Part shown: piece by piece, positions 26,903 through 35,856 of the stretch
How positions within the stretch are numbered: the first letter of the stretch is position 1
How the letters are laid out: each line of letters opens with the position of its first letter
Origin: an uncultured Chlamydia sp.
GTDB taxonomy: Bacteria; Chlamydiota; Chlamydiia; Chlamydiales; Simkaniaceae
Reading direction: 5' to 3'
Length of the DNA: 64,000 bases
Assembly (NCBI GenBank): GCA_946127115.1
Contig: CAMGYI010000001.1
Coordinates: 391,942-455,941, forward strand
Notes under the pieces: model-generated
The model's input: the letters and a program-made list of their open reading frames with translations, nothing else
What the model was told of the DNA's origin: nothing
Databases searched by the model: none
Translations under genes and position numbers: made by a program

Positions 26903-27986
26903 TGCTGCACTCATGCTAGCTCTTGTAGGCTGCTCGAAAAAGCAAGCCCCACAAGAACCAAAGGCCATTCCTGTTCAAATCACTAAATCTTTCTCCAAAG
27001 ATGTCCCCAAGTATATTTCAACTATTGGGCATATGGAAGCCTACCAGATCGTCAATGTTATGGCTCAAGTTGATGGATACCTTATGAAAACCTACTTCAG
27101 AGATGGAGCAGATGTAAATCAGGGAGATCTTCTATATCTCATAGACCAACGCCCCTACATAGCAGACCTTGAAAAAGCAGAGGGGGCTCTTGAGGAAAGT
27201 ATTGCAAATCTCGGATATTCTGAGAGAACTGCTGAGAGAAACTCCAAGCTTGTAAAAGACGAATATATTTCGCAAGACCAATTTGATAACTTAGTCACAA
27301 CAGTGATAGCCAACGACGCTACAGTCAAACAGAATCAAGCTTCAGTAGAAAATGCAAAAATCAACCTCGGCTATACAATGATTTATTCTCCCTTAGATGC
27401 TCGCGCTGGAGAGACTCAAGTATATGATGGAAACCTTATTTTAGAAAATCAAGAAACAACTCTTGTGACCCTGAACCAAATCACTCCCATTTATTCTGTC
27501 TTCTTCATCAATGAAAAGGATCTTCCTGCTGTGCAAAGATACAAAGCAAAGTATAACGACTTAAAAGTCTATATCACAGTAGATGATCCAGAGTCACCAA
27601 CCTATGAGGGAACTCTCACCTTTATTGATAACGGTGTCGACATTTCTACAGGAATGATCAAGCTAAAAGGCAGCCATACAAATGACGATAAAATCCTATG
27701 GCCAAATCAATATGTCAAAGTAAAGCTTGTCCTGGATATTCTCGAAAATGCAGTCATTCTCCCGCTTGAATCCGTTCAAACGAGCCCAAAAGGTAAATAT
27801 ATCTATGTCCTCAAGGGAAACCAGACCGTAGAGCTCAGGGAGGTAACCGTTGGACAGATGCAAGAAAATAATACCATTGTTGTGACTAAAGGATTAAAAG
27901 CAGGAGAAAAGGTTATTACTGAGGGGCAGGTTAACCTCTACCCAGGCGCTAAAGTTCTTGTAAAACAGAGCGAGGATGACTCATGA
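26883..27986 (+). CDS. RND efflux periplasmic adaptor (membrane fusion protein)
   Basis: This 367-residue adaptor joins the inner-membrane RND pump to the TolC channel. It is a lipoprotein (lipobox LALVGCSKK). It contains the split lipoyl domain with the conserved MAQVDGYLMKTYFRDGADVNQGDLLYLIDQRPY, an alpha-hairpin coiled coil (about 90-155), the second lipoyl half with DARAGETQVYDGNL and the beta-barrel and membrane-proximal parts (AVILPLESVQTSPKGKYIYVL, VITEGQVNLYPGAKV). The ATG lies inside the end of the tolC-like gene, and its stop overlaps the pump start as ATGA. Of the AcrA/MdtA type. Confidence 0.92.
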   Translation: MKSLIFSAALMLALVGCSKKQAPQEPKAIPVQITKSFSKDVPKYISTIGHMEAYQIVNVMAQVDGYLMKTYFRDGADVNQGDLLYLIDQRPYIADLEKAEGALEESIANLGYSERTAERNSKLVKDEYISQDQFDNLVTTVIANDATVKQNQASVENAKINLGYTMIYSPLDARAGETQVYDGNLILENQETTLVTLNQITPIYSVFFINEKDLPAVQRYKAKYNDLKVYITVDDPESPTYEGTLTFIDNGVDISTGMIKLKGSHTNDDKILWPNQYVKVKLVLDILENAVILPLESVQTSPKGKYIYVLKGNQTVELREVTVGQMQENNTIVVTKGLKAGEKVITEGQVNLYPGAKVLVKQSEDDS

Positions 27987-30900
27987 GTCTTTCTGAACCT
28001 TTTATTCGCCGTCCCGTTATGACCATACTTGTTATGGCCTCGATCCTATTTCTAGGAACGCTTGCCTATCAAGGGCTTCCTGTTAGTGACCTCCCTGACG
28101 TCGAATATCCCACAATTGAAGTAACAACAAGTTACCCTGGTGCTGGACCTCAAACAATAGCCGATACTGTAACCTCCCCTCTTGAACGGCAATTTACAAG
28201 TGTTGATGGAATCGAAACAATTGCTTCTTCAAGCACAAACGGAAATTCAACAATCGTCCTTCAGTTCAATCTTGATAAAGATATCGATTCCGCTGCGACA
28301 GATGTCCAGTCTGCGATTAACCAAGCACAACCGAATCTCCCAGCTGATCTACCAAACTATCCTACCTATAAAAAAACAAATCCCTCCCAGACCCCTATTC
28401 TTTTTCTATCGGTTTCCTCTGATCTCATGCCCCTTGGAGATCTTTATGATTATGCCTACGCGCTGATGGGACGTCGACTGGGAATGGTTAATGGAGTCTC
28501 CGATGTCAATGTCTACGGATCTCCCTTTGCCGTTCGAGTTCAAGTCGACCCCGATTATTTATCCGCTCATCAAATTGGTATCAATGAAATTGCTGATTCT
28601 ATTGTCAATAGTAACCCAGAACTCCCTGTAGGCAACCTCTACGGCCCTAATACAGAATATACAATTCAGGTTGATGGACAGATGGAAACAGCAGCTGGCT
28701 ATAATGAACTCATTGTCAGGAACAACAACCAAGCTCTTTTAAAAGTGAAAAACCTTGGAAAGGCAATCAATTCGCTGCAAAATGATAAATACTCCCTCAA
28801 CTACATCACCCAAGAAGGAGAGATTCCTTGCGTCGTCATTGCAATTATAAAAGAAGCTGGAGCTAACACCATCAAGGTCATTGAAGATATTAAAAACATG
28901 CTTAATGAGATCAAATGGGAACTCCCTCCCTCCATTAAGCTTGAATATCTGTTTGACCAATCCGTCTTTATCATGGAATCTGTCCATGATGTTGAGCTCA
29001 CCCTTATTGTTGCCTTTATTCTTGTTGTTTTAGTTGTCCTTTTCTATCTTGGGAAATTTCTAGATACCGTCATTCCAATTCTAGCCCTTCCCATGTCAGT
29101 TGTAGGAACCTTCACCCTAATGTTTGTCTATGGGTTCAGCATTGACATCCTATCACTTCTAGCCCTCACACTATCAATAGGTTTTCTTGTCGATGATGCC
29201 ATTGTTGTTCTTGAAAATATCCACCGCCATGTTGAAATGGGAAAAACACCCTGGGAGGCTGCTCTTAACGGCTCTAAACAGATTAGCTTTACGATCCTTT
29301 CCATGACTCTCTCCCTTGCCTGTGTATTTATCCCCCTAGTGTTTATGGAGGGTATCATGGGAAGAATGTTCCGAGAGTTTGCGATCACCATTGTGACAGC
29401 AGTTCTCATTTCAGGATTCATTTCCCTATCCTTAACCCCCATGCTCTGTGTCCGTTTTATTTCCCAAACCTCCCCTGATAAGAAAAAAAATTGGATTGAA
29501 AAAATCTCTAACAAACTCAATACATCTCTTCTTAACGTTTATAAAAAAGGACTCAGTGTCGTTTTCAAGCATAGATTTATGACCCTCCTTGCCGGGTGTG
29601 CCTCTGTTGCTGCCACTATTTATCTAGGAAGTTCTCTTTCAACAGACTTTATCCCTGGAGATGACCTTGGTTTTGTCAATGGATTTGCCCTTGCATCAGA
29701 CCCCACATCCCCTTATAAAATGATCGAATATCAAAAAAAACTCTCAGAGATCATCAGAAACGATCCCAATGTTCAAGACCATGTCGCCGTTGGAGCCATT
29801 CCGAATCCTAACCAATCCCTTATGTTCATTCGCTTAAAACCTTTTAAAGAAAGGGACAGCATGGCCAAATGTATCCAAGAACTTCTACCAAAACTTCAGG
29901 AAATTCCTGGGGTAAGCGTATTTCTCCGTCCCCTCCCTCTAATTAACCTCGATGTCGGAACCTCTATGAGTATGGGGAATTATCAGTACACCCTTCAATC
30001 CACCAATACCAAAGCTCTCTATGAGGATGGAGACAAAATTCTCAATGAAATGCGAAAATCCTCTGACTTTAGACAAGTTATCAGTGACATGCATAACAAA
30101 GCCCCTTATCTCGATGTGCATATTGATAGAGACCGTGCCTATGAACTCAATGTTTCAGCCAATGCTATCGAATCAACATTCGAGTACGCCTATTCAGGAG
30201 GAAGACTTTCTCTCATCAATGGCATTGAGGACCAATACTATGTCATTATTGAAACACTGCCAAGCGCCTACAAAAACCCCAGTGTTCTAGATAAGCTCTA
30301 CGTCTCTTCCTCCACTTCTACAGCCATAAATGACCGCAATGCCAATAACAACGTCGGGAAAAAATTCCCCACTCAAGTCCCCCTTTCTGCTGTCGCATCG
30401 TGGAAAGAGACCGTTGGTCCTTTAAGTGTTGCTCATATTAATACACTCCCCTCCGTTACCATTTCATATGACCTAGGAAAAAAAGTTCCCTTAGGAACCG
30501 CTCTTTCAAATCTCGATACCATTGCAGGCAATACACTTTCTAGCAATGTCCATTCCATTCAAATCGGTTCAAGTCAAATTTTTCAGCAGTCCTTTAAAAG
30601 TCTAGAATTCCTCTTTGTAATCACCATCTTTGCGATCTATGTAATCCTTGGAATCCTCTATGAAAATTTCATCCATCCACTCACTGTCATGTCTGCGATT
30701 CCTCCAGCTGCTCTCGGTGCAATCCTAACCCTAATGATCTTTGGGCAGCCCCTCTCTCTCTACGCATTTATCGGTATCATTATGCTTCTTGGAATCGTTT
30801 TAAAAAATGGAATTATGCTTGTCGACTTCGCTAATGAAGGGATTCGCGAAGGAAAAGATCTCAATACCGCCATCTATCAAGCGTGCTGCTCCCGTTTCCG

Positions 30901-31138
30901 ACCAATCCTTATGACAACCTTTTCCGCCATGATGGGAGCTGTCCCCATTGCCCTTGGGATTGGAGGATCCACTGCGCAATCACGCCGTCCCCTTGGAATG
31001 GTTGTCATCGGAGGCCTGATTATTTCTCAGATCCTTACACTTTACTTCACCCCGATTATCTTCACCTACCTTGAGGAAATGCGACAAAAATTCCACAAAA
31101 GACGTGATGAAAAAAAAGCTATCAAAAACAGTGAATAA
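27983..31138 (+). CDS. RND multidrug efflux pump, AcrB/MdtB type
   Basis: A 1051-residue inner-membrane RND pump driven by protons. It has the N-terminal motif SEPFIRRPVMTILVMASILFLG, the repeated periplasmic porter domains, and two sets of six transmembrane helices. The proton-relay pair is present in GFLVDDAIVVLENIHRH (DD in TM4), and the Lys partner is in KNGIMLVDFANEGI (TM10). Family motifs RFRPILMTT and GGLIISQILTLYFTPI are intact. The protein is slightly divergent (no obvious AcrB hoof motif differences that I can name), but it looks functional. Multidrug or bile/lipid efflux is the family role; the natural substrate here is unknown. Confidence 0.94.
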   Translation: MSLSEPFIRRPVMTILVMASILFLGTLAYQGLPVSDLPDVEYPTIEVTTSYPGAGPQTIADTVTSPLERQFTSVDGIETIASSSTNGNSTIVLQFNLDKDIDSAATDVQSAINQAQPNLPADLPNYPTYKKTNPSQTPILFLSVSSDLMPLGDLYDYAYALMGRRLGMVNGVSDVNVYGSPFAVRVQVDPDYLSAHQIGINEIADSIVNSNPELPVGNLYGPNTEYTIQVDGQMETAAGYNELIVRNNNQALLKVKNLGKAINSLQNDKYSLNYITQEGEIPCVVIAIIKEAGANTIKVIEDIKNMLNEIKWELPPSIKLEYLFDQSVFIMESVHDVELTLIVAFILVVLVVLFYLGKFLDTVIPILALPMSVVGTFTLMFVYGFSIDILSLLALTLSIGFLVDDAIVVLENIHRHVEMGKTPWEAALNGSKQISFTILSMTLSLACVFIPLVFMEGIMGRMFREFAITIVTAVLISGFISLSLTPMLCVRFISQTSPDKKKNWIEKISNKLNTSLLNVYKKGLSVVFKHRFMTLLAGCASVAATIYLGSSLSTDFIPGDDLGFVNGFALASDPTSPYKMIEYQKKLSEIIRNDPNVQDHVAVGAIPNPNQSLMFIRLKPFKERDSMAKCIQELLPKLQEIPGVSVFLRPLPLINLDVGTSMSMGNYQYTLQSTNTKALYEDGDKILNEMRKSSDFRQVISDMHNKAPYLDVHIDRDRAYELNVSANAIESTFEYAYSGGRLSLINGIEDQYYVIIETLPSAYKNPSVLDKLYVSSSTSTAINDRNANNNVGKKFPTQVPLSAVASWKETVGPLSVAHINTLPSVTISYDLGKKVPLGTALSNLDTIAGNTLSSNVHSIQIGSSQIFQQSFKSLEFLFVITIFAIYVILGILYENFIHPLTVMSAIPPAALGAILTLMIFGQPLSLYAFIGIIMLLGIVLKNGIMLVDFANEGIREGKDLNTAIYQACCSRFRPILMTTFSAMMGAVPIALGIGGSTAQSRRPLGMVVIGGLIISQILTLYFTPIIFTYLEEMRQKFHKRRDEKKAIKNSE

Positions 31139-31290
31139 TACTTTTTGTATCAAAACTGTTTTGAGCGATTTTACAAAAACTCAGGTTATAATAAGCGCTT
31201 TTTCTAAAAAATCAACTGTCAAGCCTAGGGCGCGCAAAGAAAGCATTTGATTTAAACTCAAGCAGCATTTTACAATCAGTGTTTAGAAAT

Positions 31291-31318
31291 AAAAAAAAGG
31301 GCTTCCCGAAAGAAGCCC
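31291..31318 (-). terminator. Strong intrinsic terminator on the minus strand
   Basis: Minus-strand stem GGGCTTC / GAAGCCC with a 6-base loop, directly followed by eight U (plus-strand A-run 31291-31298). This is a textbook terminator. The nearest minus-strand coding gene ends about 430 bp upstream, so a separate RNA may end here. Confidence 0.85.
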
Positions 31319-31321
31319 AGT

Positions 31322-31351
31322 GCCAGCTAAGAGTTGACGCTCTTAACCGGC
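31322..31351. repeat. 12-bp-stem hairpin beside the terminator
   Basis: GCCAGCTAAGAG (31322-31333), loop TTGACG, CTCTTAACCGGC (31340-31351). As minus-strand RNA, all 12 positions pair, two of them as G-U. The hairpin sits 3 bases from the terminator stem, so the 3' end of a minus-strand RNA would form two adjoining hairpins. Confidence 0.65.
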
Positions 31352-31476
31352 GCGAACCCAAGGAGAAAAATTGACAGATCACTCCCTGGATTCGAAAAAG
31401 TTCTTTTTTTCGTTTCCCCAAAACCTTTATTTAGCCCTTTTGATGAGAAGACAAACCATTGTTCTTTTCAGTGCAC

Positions 31477-31499
31477 CATTGATGATACCATCATCAATG
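31477..31499. repeat. Perfect 10-bp inverted repeat with 3-base loop
   Basis: CATTGATGAT, ACC, ATCATCAATG. A perfect hairpin or operator-like palindrome, about 35 bp before the plus-strand terminator. Confidence 0.6.
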
Positions 31500-31531
31500 A
31501 CTTTGCCTCAAGGGTTTGAGGGAGTTGAAAG

Positions 31532-31563
31532 CGCCTCTTTATTAGAGGGGCGTTTTCTTTTTT
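31532..31563 (+). terminator. Strong intrinsic terminator on the plus strand
   Basis: Stem CGCCTCT / AGAGGGGCG with a short loop, followed by TTTTCTTTTTT. The nearest upstream plus-strand gene, the RND pump, ends about 390 bp away, so this may end a separate small RNA or a long 3' UTR. Confidence 0.8.
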
Positions 31564-31745
31564 ACATTTCCAATTTTTTTTCCTTTAAAGCTAGGGGGGC
31601 GGGCCTATCTTCCCCCACCATTCTCTAAAAAACTTTTGAAACGATTTTCTTACAAGAGCGGTAATAAACCGTAGACCTATTTACTTTTAGTAACTTAAAT
31701 CTTCTTGCTATGCTTAAACTGCTTTTTATTTTGACAAGCGCTTAT

Positions 31746-32792
31746 CTAAATTTTGGGGAACATTATACTCTTAACGATTTTTTCTCCAGCATCCATTTTT
31801 TCCTCCACTACCAGTTCTTGACCATTGATAGTGATTTGCCCTTCAGGATCAGGGATCAGGCATTTAAGAAGCTCATCAATGCGATCAGCTCGGATTCCAT
31901 ATAGATGTCGCTCTGAAGTTTCATCATAAGGGTTCAAACTAGTATGTAAAACTTCAGCCCCGAACTCACGGGCCAAATCACTAATAACGTGATTTTCAGG
32001 AGAAACTGTGGCAGTAAAGTAAGTCACAGGAGCTCTTCCTACAGGGAAGTGGAGGTTTTTAAAGAGCCAAGCATGAACTGCGAGGGCGAAGGTGGCTTCT
32101 TTTCCTAATCCTTTACCTCTTTTATCAGGAGCATAGACCATTCCTGATTCAGAATAGCCGATTTTTCTTCCTCCTCCATTGGCAACTCGACCAACAAATT
32201 CACAGGTTTCTTTTCTGTGGCCAACCATCCCAGTCCAAGGAGTTGTTGTTGTAGGGAAGGAATAATAGGGGAGTCGTCGGCGCACTTCATCTGTGAGAGC
32301 TGTTGCAACAGGGCGTGCAGAATCTCTTAAGAGTGTTCCCAAAACAGTAGCACGAGAGCGTAGGCGGCTATCCATATAGTCTCTCATTCCTTCTTGAGTG
32401 CAGTAGATGCTTTCAAGACCTTGAAGTTCATTAACCTGATCCATTTGATCAAAACGATCGCCATAAATGCTATAAATGCCATCCAATGCTATAAATGCAG
32501 AAGCTTGGTCAATATGATAAGAAAAAGGGCGTTTCCCAAAAATTGCTGAACAAATTCCATTAATGACGTTGACGCAAGGATTATAGAAAGGAGTAATGGG
32601 ATCCCATAGCCATTTATCAAGGATTCCTTGTTCTTGAATACCATGGCGTTGTCCAATAAATGGTGTCCAAACCGTGCTTTCGAGTTCAATTCTGAAATAA
32701 AGAGCATCCTTTGTAGGGGATTGTTGAAACGTAATGTTGACGGGACCACGATAACTTAGATCTGTTAAAGACTGACTTTTTAGAGCATCCAT
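31746..32792 (-). CDS. GNAT-like acetyltransferase-domain protein
   Basis: A 348-residue protein from the ATG at 32790-32792 (AAGG 4 bases upstream); the frame is also open to a GTG at 32822. The last 160 residues have the shape of a GNAT N-acetyltransferase: IGYSESGMVYAPDKRGKGLGKEATFALAVHAW contains the RGKGLG pyrophosphate-binding motif, followed by VTYFTATVSPENHVISDLAREFG, the usual motif B region. The first half does not match anything I know. Substrate unknown. The protein is lineage-specific in appearance, next to the mobile-element cluster, and ends with a C-terminal acidic stretch. Confidence 0.6.
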   Translation of the reverse strand: MDALKSQSLTDLSYRGPVNITFQQSPTKDALYFRIELESTVWTPFIGQRHGIQEQGILDKWLWDPITPFYNPCVNVINGICSAIFGKRPFSYHIDQASAFIALDGIYSIYGDRFDQMDQVNELQGLESIYCTQEGMRDYMDSRLRSRATVLGTLLRDSARPVATALTDEVRRRLPYYSFPTTTTPWTGMVGHRKETCEFVGRVANGGGRKIGYSESGMVYAPDKRGKGLGKEATFALAVHAWLFKNLHFPVGRAPVTYFTATVSPENHVISDLAREFGAEVLHTSLNPYDETSERHLYGIRADRIDELLKCLIPDPEGQITINGQELVVEEKMDAGEKIVKSIMFPKI

Positions 32793-32849
32793 AAAACCTT
32801 TTTTTTGTTTAAAAGATTGCACAAATGCTAGATTCAGAGATTCCCCCGT

Positions 32850-33050
32850 TCAACTCCGAATTGCAACATTTGAAGCTTCCTTACTGAGGTGGTTGAACAC
32901 CTCCTCCGGTGTCGAAAAATTTAACACTTCTCGGGGTTTATTGTTAAGTAATTTCTTGACCTCTTTTAAATTATCTGCTGATACTTCATCAAACCTTTTA
33001 TTTTTAGGAGATTTGAGCCTCAAAAACTCTCGAAATCAGGCTGTGGTTAG
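32850..33050 (-). pseudogene. IS30-family transposase C-terminal relic
   Basis: The minus strand encodes REFLRLKSPKNKRFDEVSA, then NLKEVKKLLNNKPREVLNF and STPEEVFNHLSKEASN before a TGA. This is the C-terminal end of IS30-family transposases (family form: LNxRPRKxLNYxTPxEVF). Just upstream the frame is broken: AACCACAGCCTGATT (NHSLI) should join REFL, but one extra base separates them. The remainder of the transposase is gone. A very similar fragment lies at 35321-35427 in the same orientation. Confidence 0.75.
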
Positions 33051-33126
33051 TTTCGATTTTACATTGCGGTAAACATTTCAACAGCCTCTCCTAAGCTTCA
33101 AGACGAGATTTTTTTTGAATATATAT

Positions 33127-34160
33127 CAGGACTTTCGCACTTCAGGTACTAAAAGCCGTATAAGGCTGTCGCCATATCAGAGCTTGAAATTCCTTGAGAG
33201 GTTCATTTTTTAATGCATAAATTGTCGTATTCTTAGCATGAGCTTTAACGGTGAGAACGATCCAAGCTAGAATAGAAGTTATAATATGTTTACGTTGAGA
33301 CTTTGCATTTCTATCCTGACATTTACCAATCCCGGTAGTCTGTTTTGCTTCACGATGATATTGTTCGATCTTCCATCTAAATGCACATGCTTTTGTAGCG
33401 TCTTCAGGTGTACTTATCTGCTTAAGGTCATTAGTGACCACATAGTCGGTGCGATTTGAATGAACCGTTAGCCGAAACAATTTTAATTCCAAGGAGCATT
33501 CCTTAAGTTTTTCCGGGTTGCCTTGAAGAAGGCTATTTCCCAATGGTAATTCCTTAACAGGTCTATACTTGGGTTTCTCAGAATCAGTCCATCGATCTAA
33601 AACAAGACGATTACTGCGGATTGGACAAACAAACTTGTACCCAAGCCCATCAATCCAGCACATGATTTTGTTGATTGCGTACCAGGTATCCATGAGCACA
33701 GTACCAAAAACAACACCTCGTTCAATCGCTTTTAACATCATTTCTTGCAGATGCTCATTTTTTTTCTTCCCATCCTGATCTGGTTGATAAATACGAGCAT
33801 CAATGATCCAATAGCGATCTAAATCTGGATTGTAGTAAACGCAATTGACTATGCCTATTCCCATGCCTGTCCTGTGGACATTCCCTGAATATTGCCACCT
33901 TGCCAACTCAATTTTTTTGCTCCCGCTTTTATCAAGCACTGAATCGTCAAATAACAAATATCCTTTTTCAGAATAAACAATATCCCGACTCACTCTCTCC
34001 CAAATAGCTTTACTTGGGAGTTTCCCCCCATTTAAATGCCTCCAAACGCTGTCATGCTTCAAGCCTTCAACAATTTCTGCAAAGTAAGTGCCTGTGAAAT
34101 TATCGACACCATTCACCAAAAATTGGCCATAAGTCTGTGTAGTTACACGCATTAATTCCC
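33127..34160 (-). mobile_element. IS element of the IS4/IS701-like DDE type (one intact copy)
   Basis: The element contains one transposase gene (33142-34152). Its 3' end is well defined: CAGGACTTTCGCACTTCAGG from 33127 is also the end of the partial copy at 35565-35871. I could not find the matching inverted end on the other side; the sequence just upstream of the transposase start (34153-34164) shows no obvious terminal repeat, so the 5' boundary is uncertain and may be truncated. It has landed at the end of a sulfotransferase-like pseudogene. Confidence 0.65.
33142..34152 (-). CDS. Transposase, DDE type (IS4/IS701-like)
   Basis: A 336-residue transposase with the order of a DDE enzyme: LLFDDSVLDKSG gives the first Asp, VFGTVLMDTWYAINKIM the second, and RWKIEQYHREAKQTTGIGK the Glu of the YREK-like region. 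N-terminus MRVTTQTYGQFLVNGVDNFTG is typical of a family common in environmental chlamydiae. The open frame is complete, so the element may be active. Its last 95 codons are repeated exactly, on the opposite strand, at 35565-35856. Confidence 0.85.
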   Translation of the reverse strand: MRVTTQTYGQFLVNGVDNFTGTYFAEIVEGLKHDSVWRHLNGGKLPSKAIWERVSRDIVYSEKGYLLFDDSVLDKSGSKKIELARWQYSGNVHRTGMGIGIVNCVYYNPDLDRYWIIDARIYQPDQDGKKKNEHLQEMMLKAIERGVVFGTVLMDTWYAINKIMCWIDGLGYKFVCPIRSNRLVLDRWTDSEKPKYRPVKELPLGNSLLQGNPEKLKECSLELKLFRLTVHSNRTDYVVTNDLKQISTPEDATKACAFRWKIEQYHREAKQTTGIGKCQDRNAKSQRKHIITSILAWIVLTVKAHAKNTTIYALKNEPLKEFQALIWRQPYTAFST

Positions 34161-34164
34161 ACCT

Positions 34165-35276
34165 TTATATAATCAATTTACCAATATTTAGATTATCATA
34201 AATTTTAAAATGCGAAAGCCCTGAAATTTGTCGTCTGCCCTCCCTCCTCGCTTGAATCTCTTCATACAACTTTTGCCCGTCCCGAATAGAATCCTGAAGG
34301 AGCTCTGGAAAGGCATCGATGGGCATTTTGCTGCCACTGACACTGCCTTGATGCTTTTGAATCCCTGTACTATTACGAGCAGGCCCATTCCAAGCATTGT
34401 GTGCAGCATTGGGGATGAATTCCGTAATCGCACAATGAAAGTTGGCCCCTGAACTTTTATTCCAATTATTGAGCATGTTCTGATGATAGGTAAAATTGAT
34501 GCGATGAGCCAAGTCCTGAATCTTCTCCTCCACTTGCGCAGAAAAGAGATCTCGGCTTTCAAAAAAAGTCGTCTTTTCTCTGAGCTCAGGATTGCTGAGA
34601 GAGGTGTGAATTTGTTCGCGTAGATTTTGCATATTCATATCCCAGCTCTGTAGAAAACTGGTGATCACTGCGTTCCATTTCTCTTCTAAGTCTTCCTGAG
34701 AGACGAGGCACAACTGAGCGATCTTTTTTCTTTCTGCAGAAGAGAGCTTCTCCATCGCATCTGACGCCATGATCTTTTTTAAGGTGTCATGAATGTGTGC
34801 GGGTCCAGTGCGCATGAGTTCGAATGCATGGGATACACATGCAATGCTTGACCAAAGATCGGTTGAATAAATTGGTCATTGACATGACGGAGAAGCGACG
34901 ACGTCGCCATCTCCAAGGGATCTCGAAGAACAAAGACCCGCTTGGCAAATAGAGGCCCGATGGCTTTAAAAGACCGTTCACTCAAATCGGCACTAGCATC
35001 GTGGATGACCAGAGTCTGTTTGTCCTCAGGGTGAAGCTGCTCTAAACGAAAGAGAATGCGGTTTGCGATTGTTTCGATATGTGTACTGTCTCCGTCATGC
35101 CAATTAGCTCCTTGAAAATGACCAGAATAACTCGGTTCATTTAACTGCCCACTGGCCTCTTGAGCCTGAGTCAATACCTGCATGAGGGCATTTCCATTTG
35201 AACGATGGGGCGCCACGACATGGATAAGTGTGACTTCTCCTGACTGGACCCGACTGAGCAACTGATCATATCTCAT
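34165..35276 (-). pseudogene. Frameshifted sulfotransferase-like gene
   Basis: Two overlapping minus-strand frames, 34779-35276 and 34165-34815, form one gene split by a frameshift near 34820-34835. The first part has a P-loop-like start (LIHVVAPHRSNGNALMQVLTQ) and RVFVLRDPLEMATSSLLRHV, which is the 3'-PBS motif region of sulfotransferases. The second frame, read from just upstream of its first ATG, continues as HAFELMRTGPAHIHDT and gives a helical second half. A one-base change rejoins them to about 360 residues. The 3' end lies directly at the IS element, so it may also be truncated. Confidence 0.6.
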
Positions 35277-35320
35277 AATATCTCCTTTGGTGGAAGGGGT
35301 TTAAAATATACACTGCCCTT

Positions 35321-35427
35321 TCAACTCCGAAGTGCAACACTTGACGCTTCCTCAGAATGGCGATTAAAAACTTCCTCTGGTGTCGAAAAGTCTAACACTT
35401 TTCTGGGTCTATTGTTAAGCAGTTTTG
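35321..35427 (-). pseudogene. Second IS30-family transposase C-terminal relic
   Basis: Minus-strand reading KLLNNRPRKVLDFSTPEEVF, then NRHSEEASSVALRS, stop. It is a close relative of the relic at 32850 (about 80 percent identical by eye) but shorter; the upstream part is replaced by the IS21 fragment. The two relics flank the sulfotransferase-like pseudogene and the IS4/IS701-like element as direct repeats. Confidence 0.7.
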
Positions 35428-35856
35428 TTCAGTGACAATTTTATGCTAGAAGCAAGCCCTAACTTGCAGGCTAAGACCATTTTAGAAGAGTTGCAAAAGC
35501 GTTATCCTGCTGAATATCCAAGTGCGATGCTAAGAACTCTTCATAGGAGAGTGCGAAAGTGGAATAATGACCTTAAGCAGATAAGTACACCTGAAGACGC
35601 TACAAAAGCATGTGCATTTAGATGGAAGATCGAACAATATCATCGTGAAGCAAAACAGACTACCGGGATTGGTAAATGTCAGGATAGAAATGCAAAGTCT
35701 CAACGTAAACATATTATAACTTCTATTCTAGCTTGGATCGTTCTCACCGTTAAAGCTCATGCTAAGAATACGACAATTTATGCATTAAAAAATGAACCTC
35801 TCAAGGAATTTCAAGCTCTGATATGGCGACAGCCTTATACGGCTTTTAGTACCTGA
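35425..35856 (+). pseudogene. Chimeric ORF: IS21 fragment joined to a transposase tail
   Basis: One open frame of 143 codons with two unrelated parts. Codons 1-47 (MLEASPNLQAKTILEELQKRYPAEY and MLRTLHRRVRKWN) match the IstA transposase of IS21-family elements. From codon 48 it is identical to the last 95 residues of the DDE transposase at 33142. The sequence GTGCGAAAGT occurs both just before the junction (35551-35560) and at the end of the copied segment (35859-35868), a possible microhomology for the recombination. Start is a TTG, with no ribosome-binding site, so expression is doubtful. Confidence 0.7.

Larger units (their letters stand above)
31139..31745. other. Gene-free 600-bp stretch with strong RNA structure
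   Basis: No convincing protein-coding frame lies here. It contains, in order, an AT-rich part with a TATAAT box near 31190, a minus-strand terminator (31291-31318), a 30-bp long hairpin (31322-31351), a perfect 10-bp hairpin (31477-31499) and a plus-strand terminator (31532-31563). Two terminators that point outwards in opposite directions with structured DNA between them suggest one or two small RNA genes. I could not match it to tmRNA, RNase P RNA, SRP RNA or a tRNA. Confidence 0.5.

Noticed and set aside
31360-31400. T-loop-like GGATTCGAA and GGTTCGCGCC near 31350-31400 that suggested a tRNA or tmRNA
   Set aside because: The flanking bases do not form a T-arm stem or acceptor stem on either strand.
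31334-31628. Two short plus-strand ORFs inside the structured region
   Set aside because: Start codons lack ribosome-binding sites, the frames cross the hairpins and end at the terminator; no protein-like composition.
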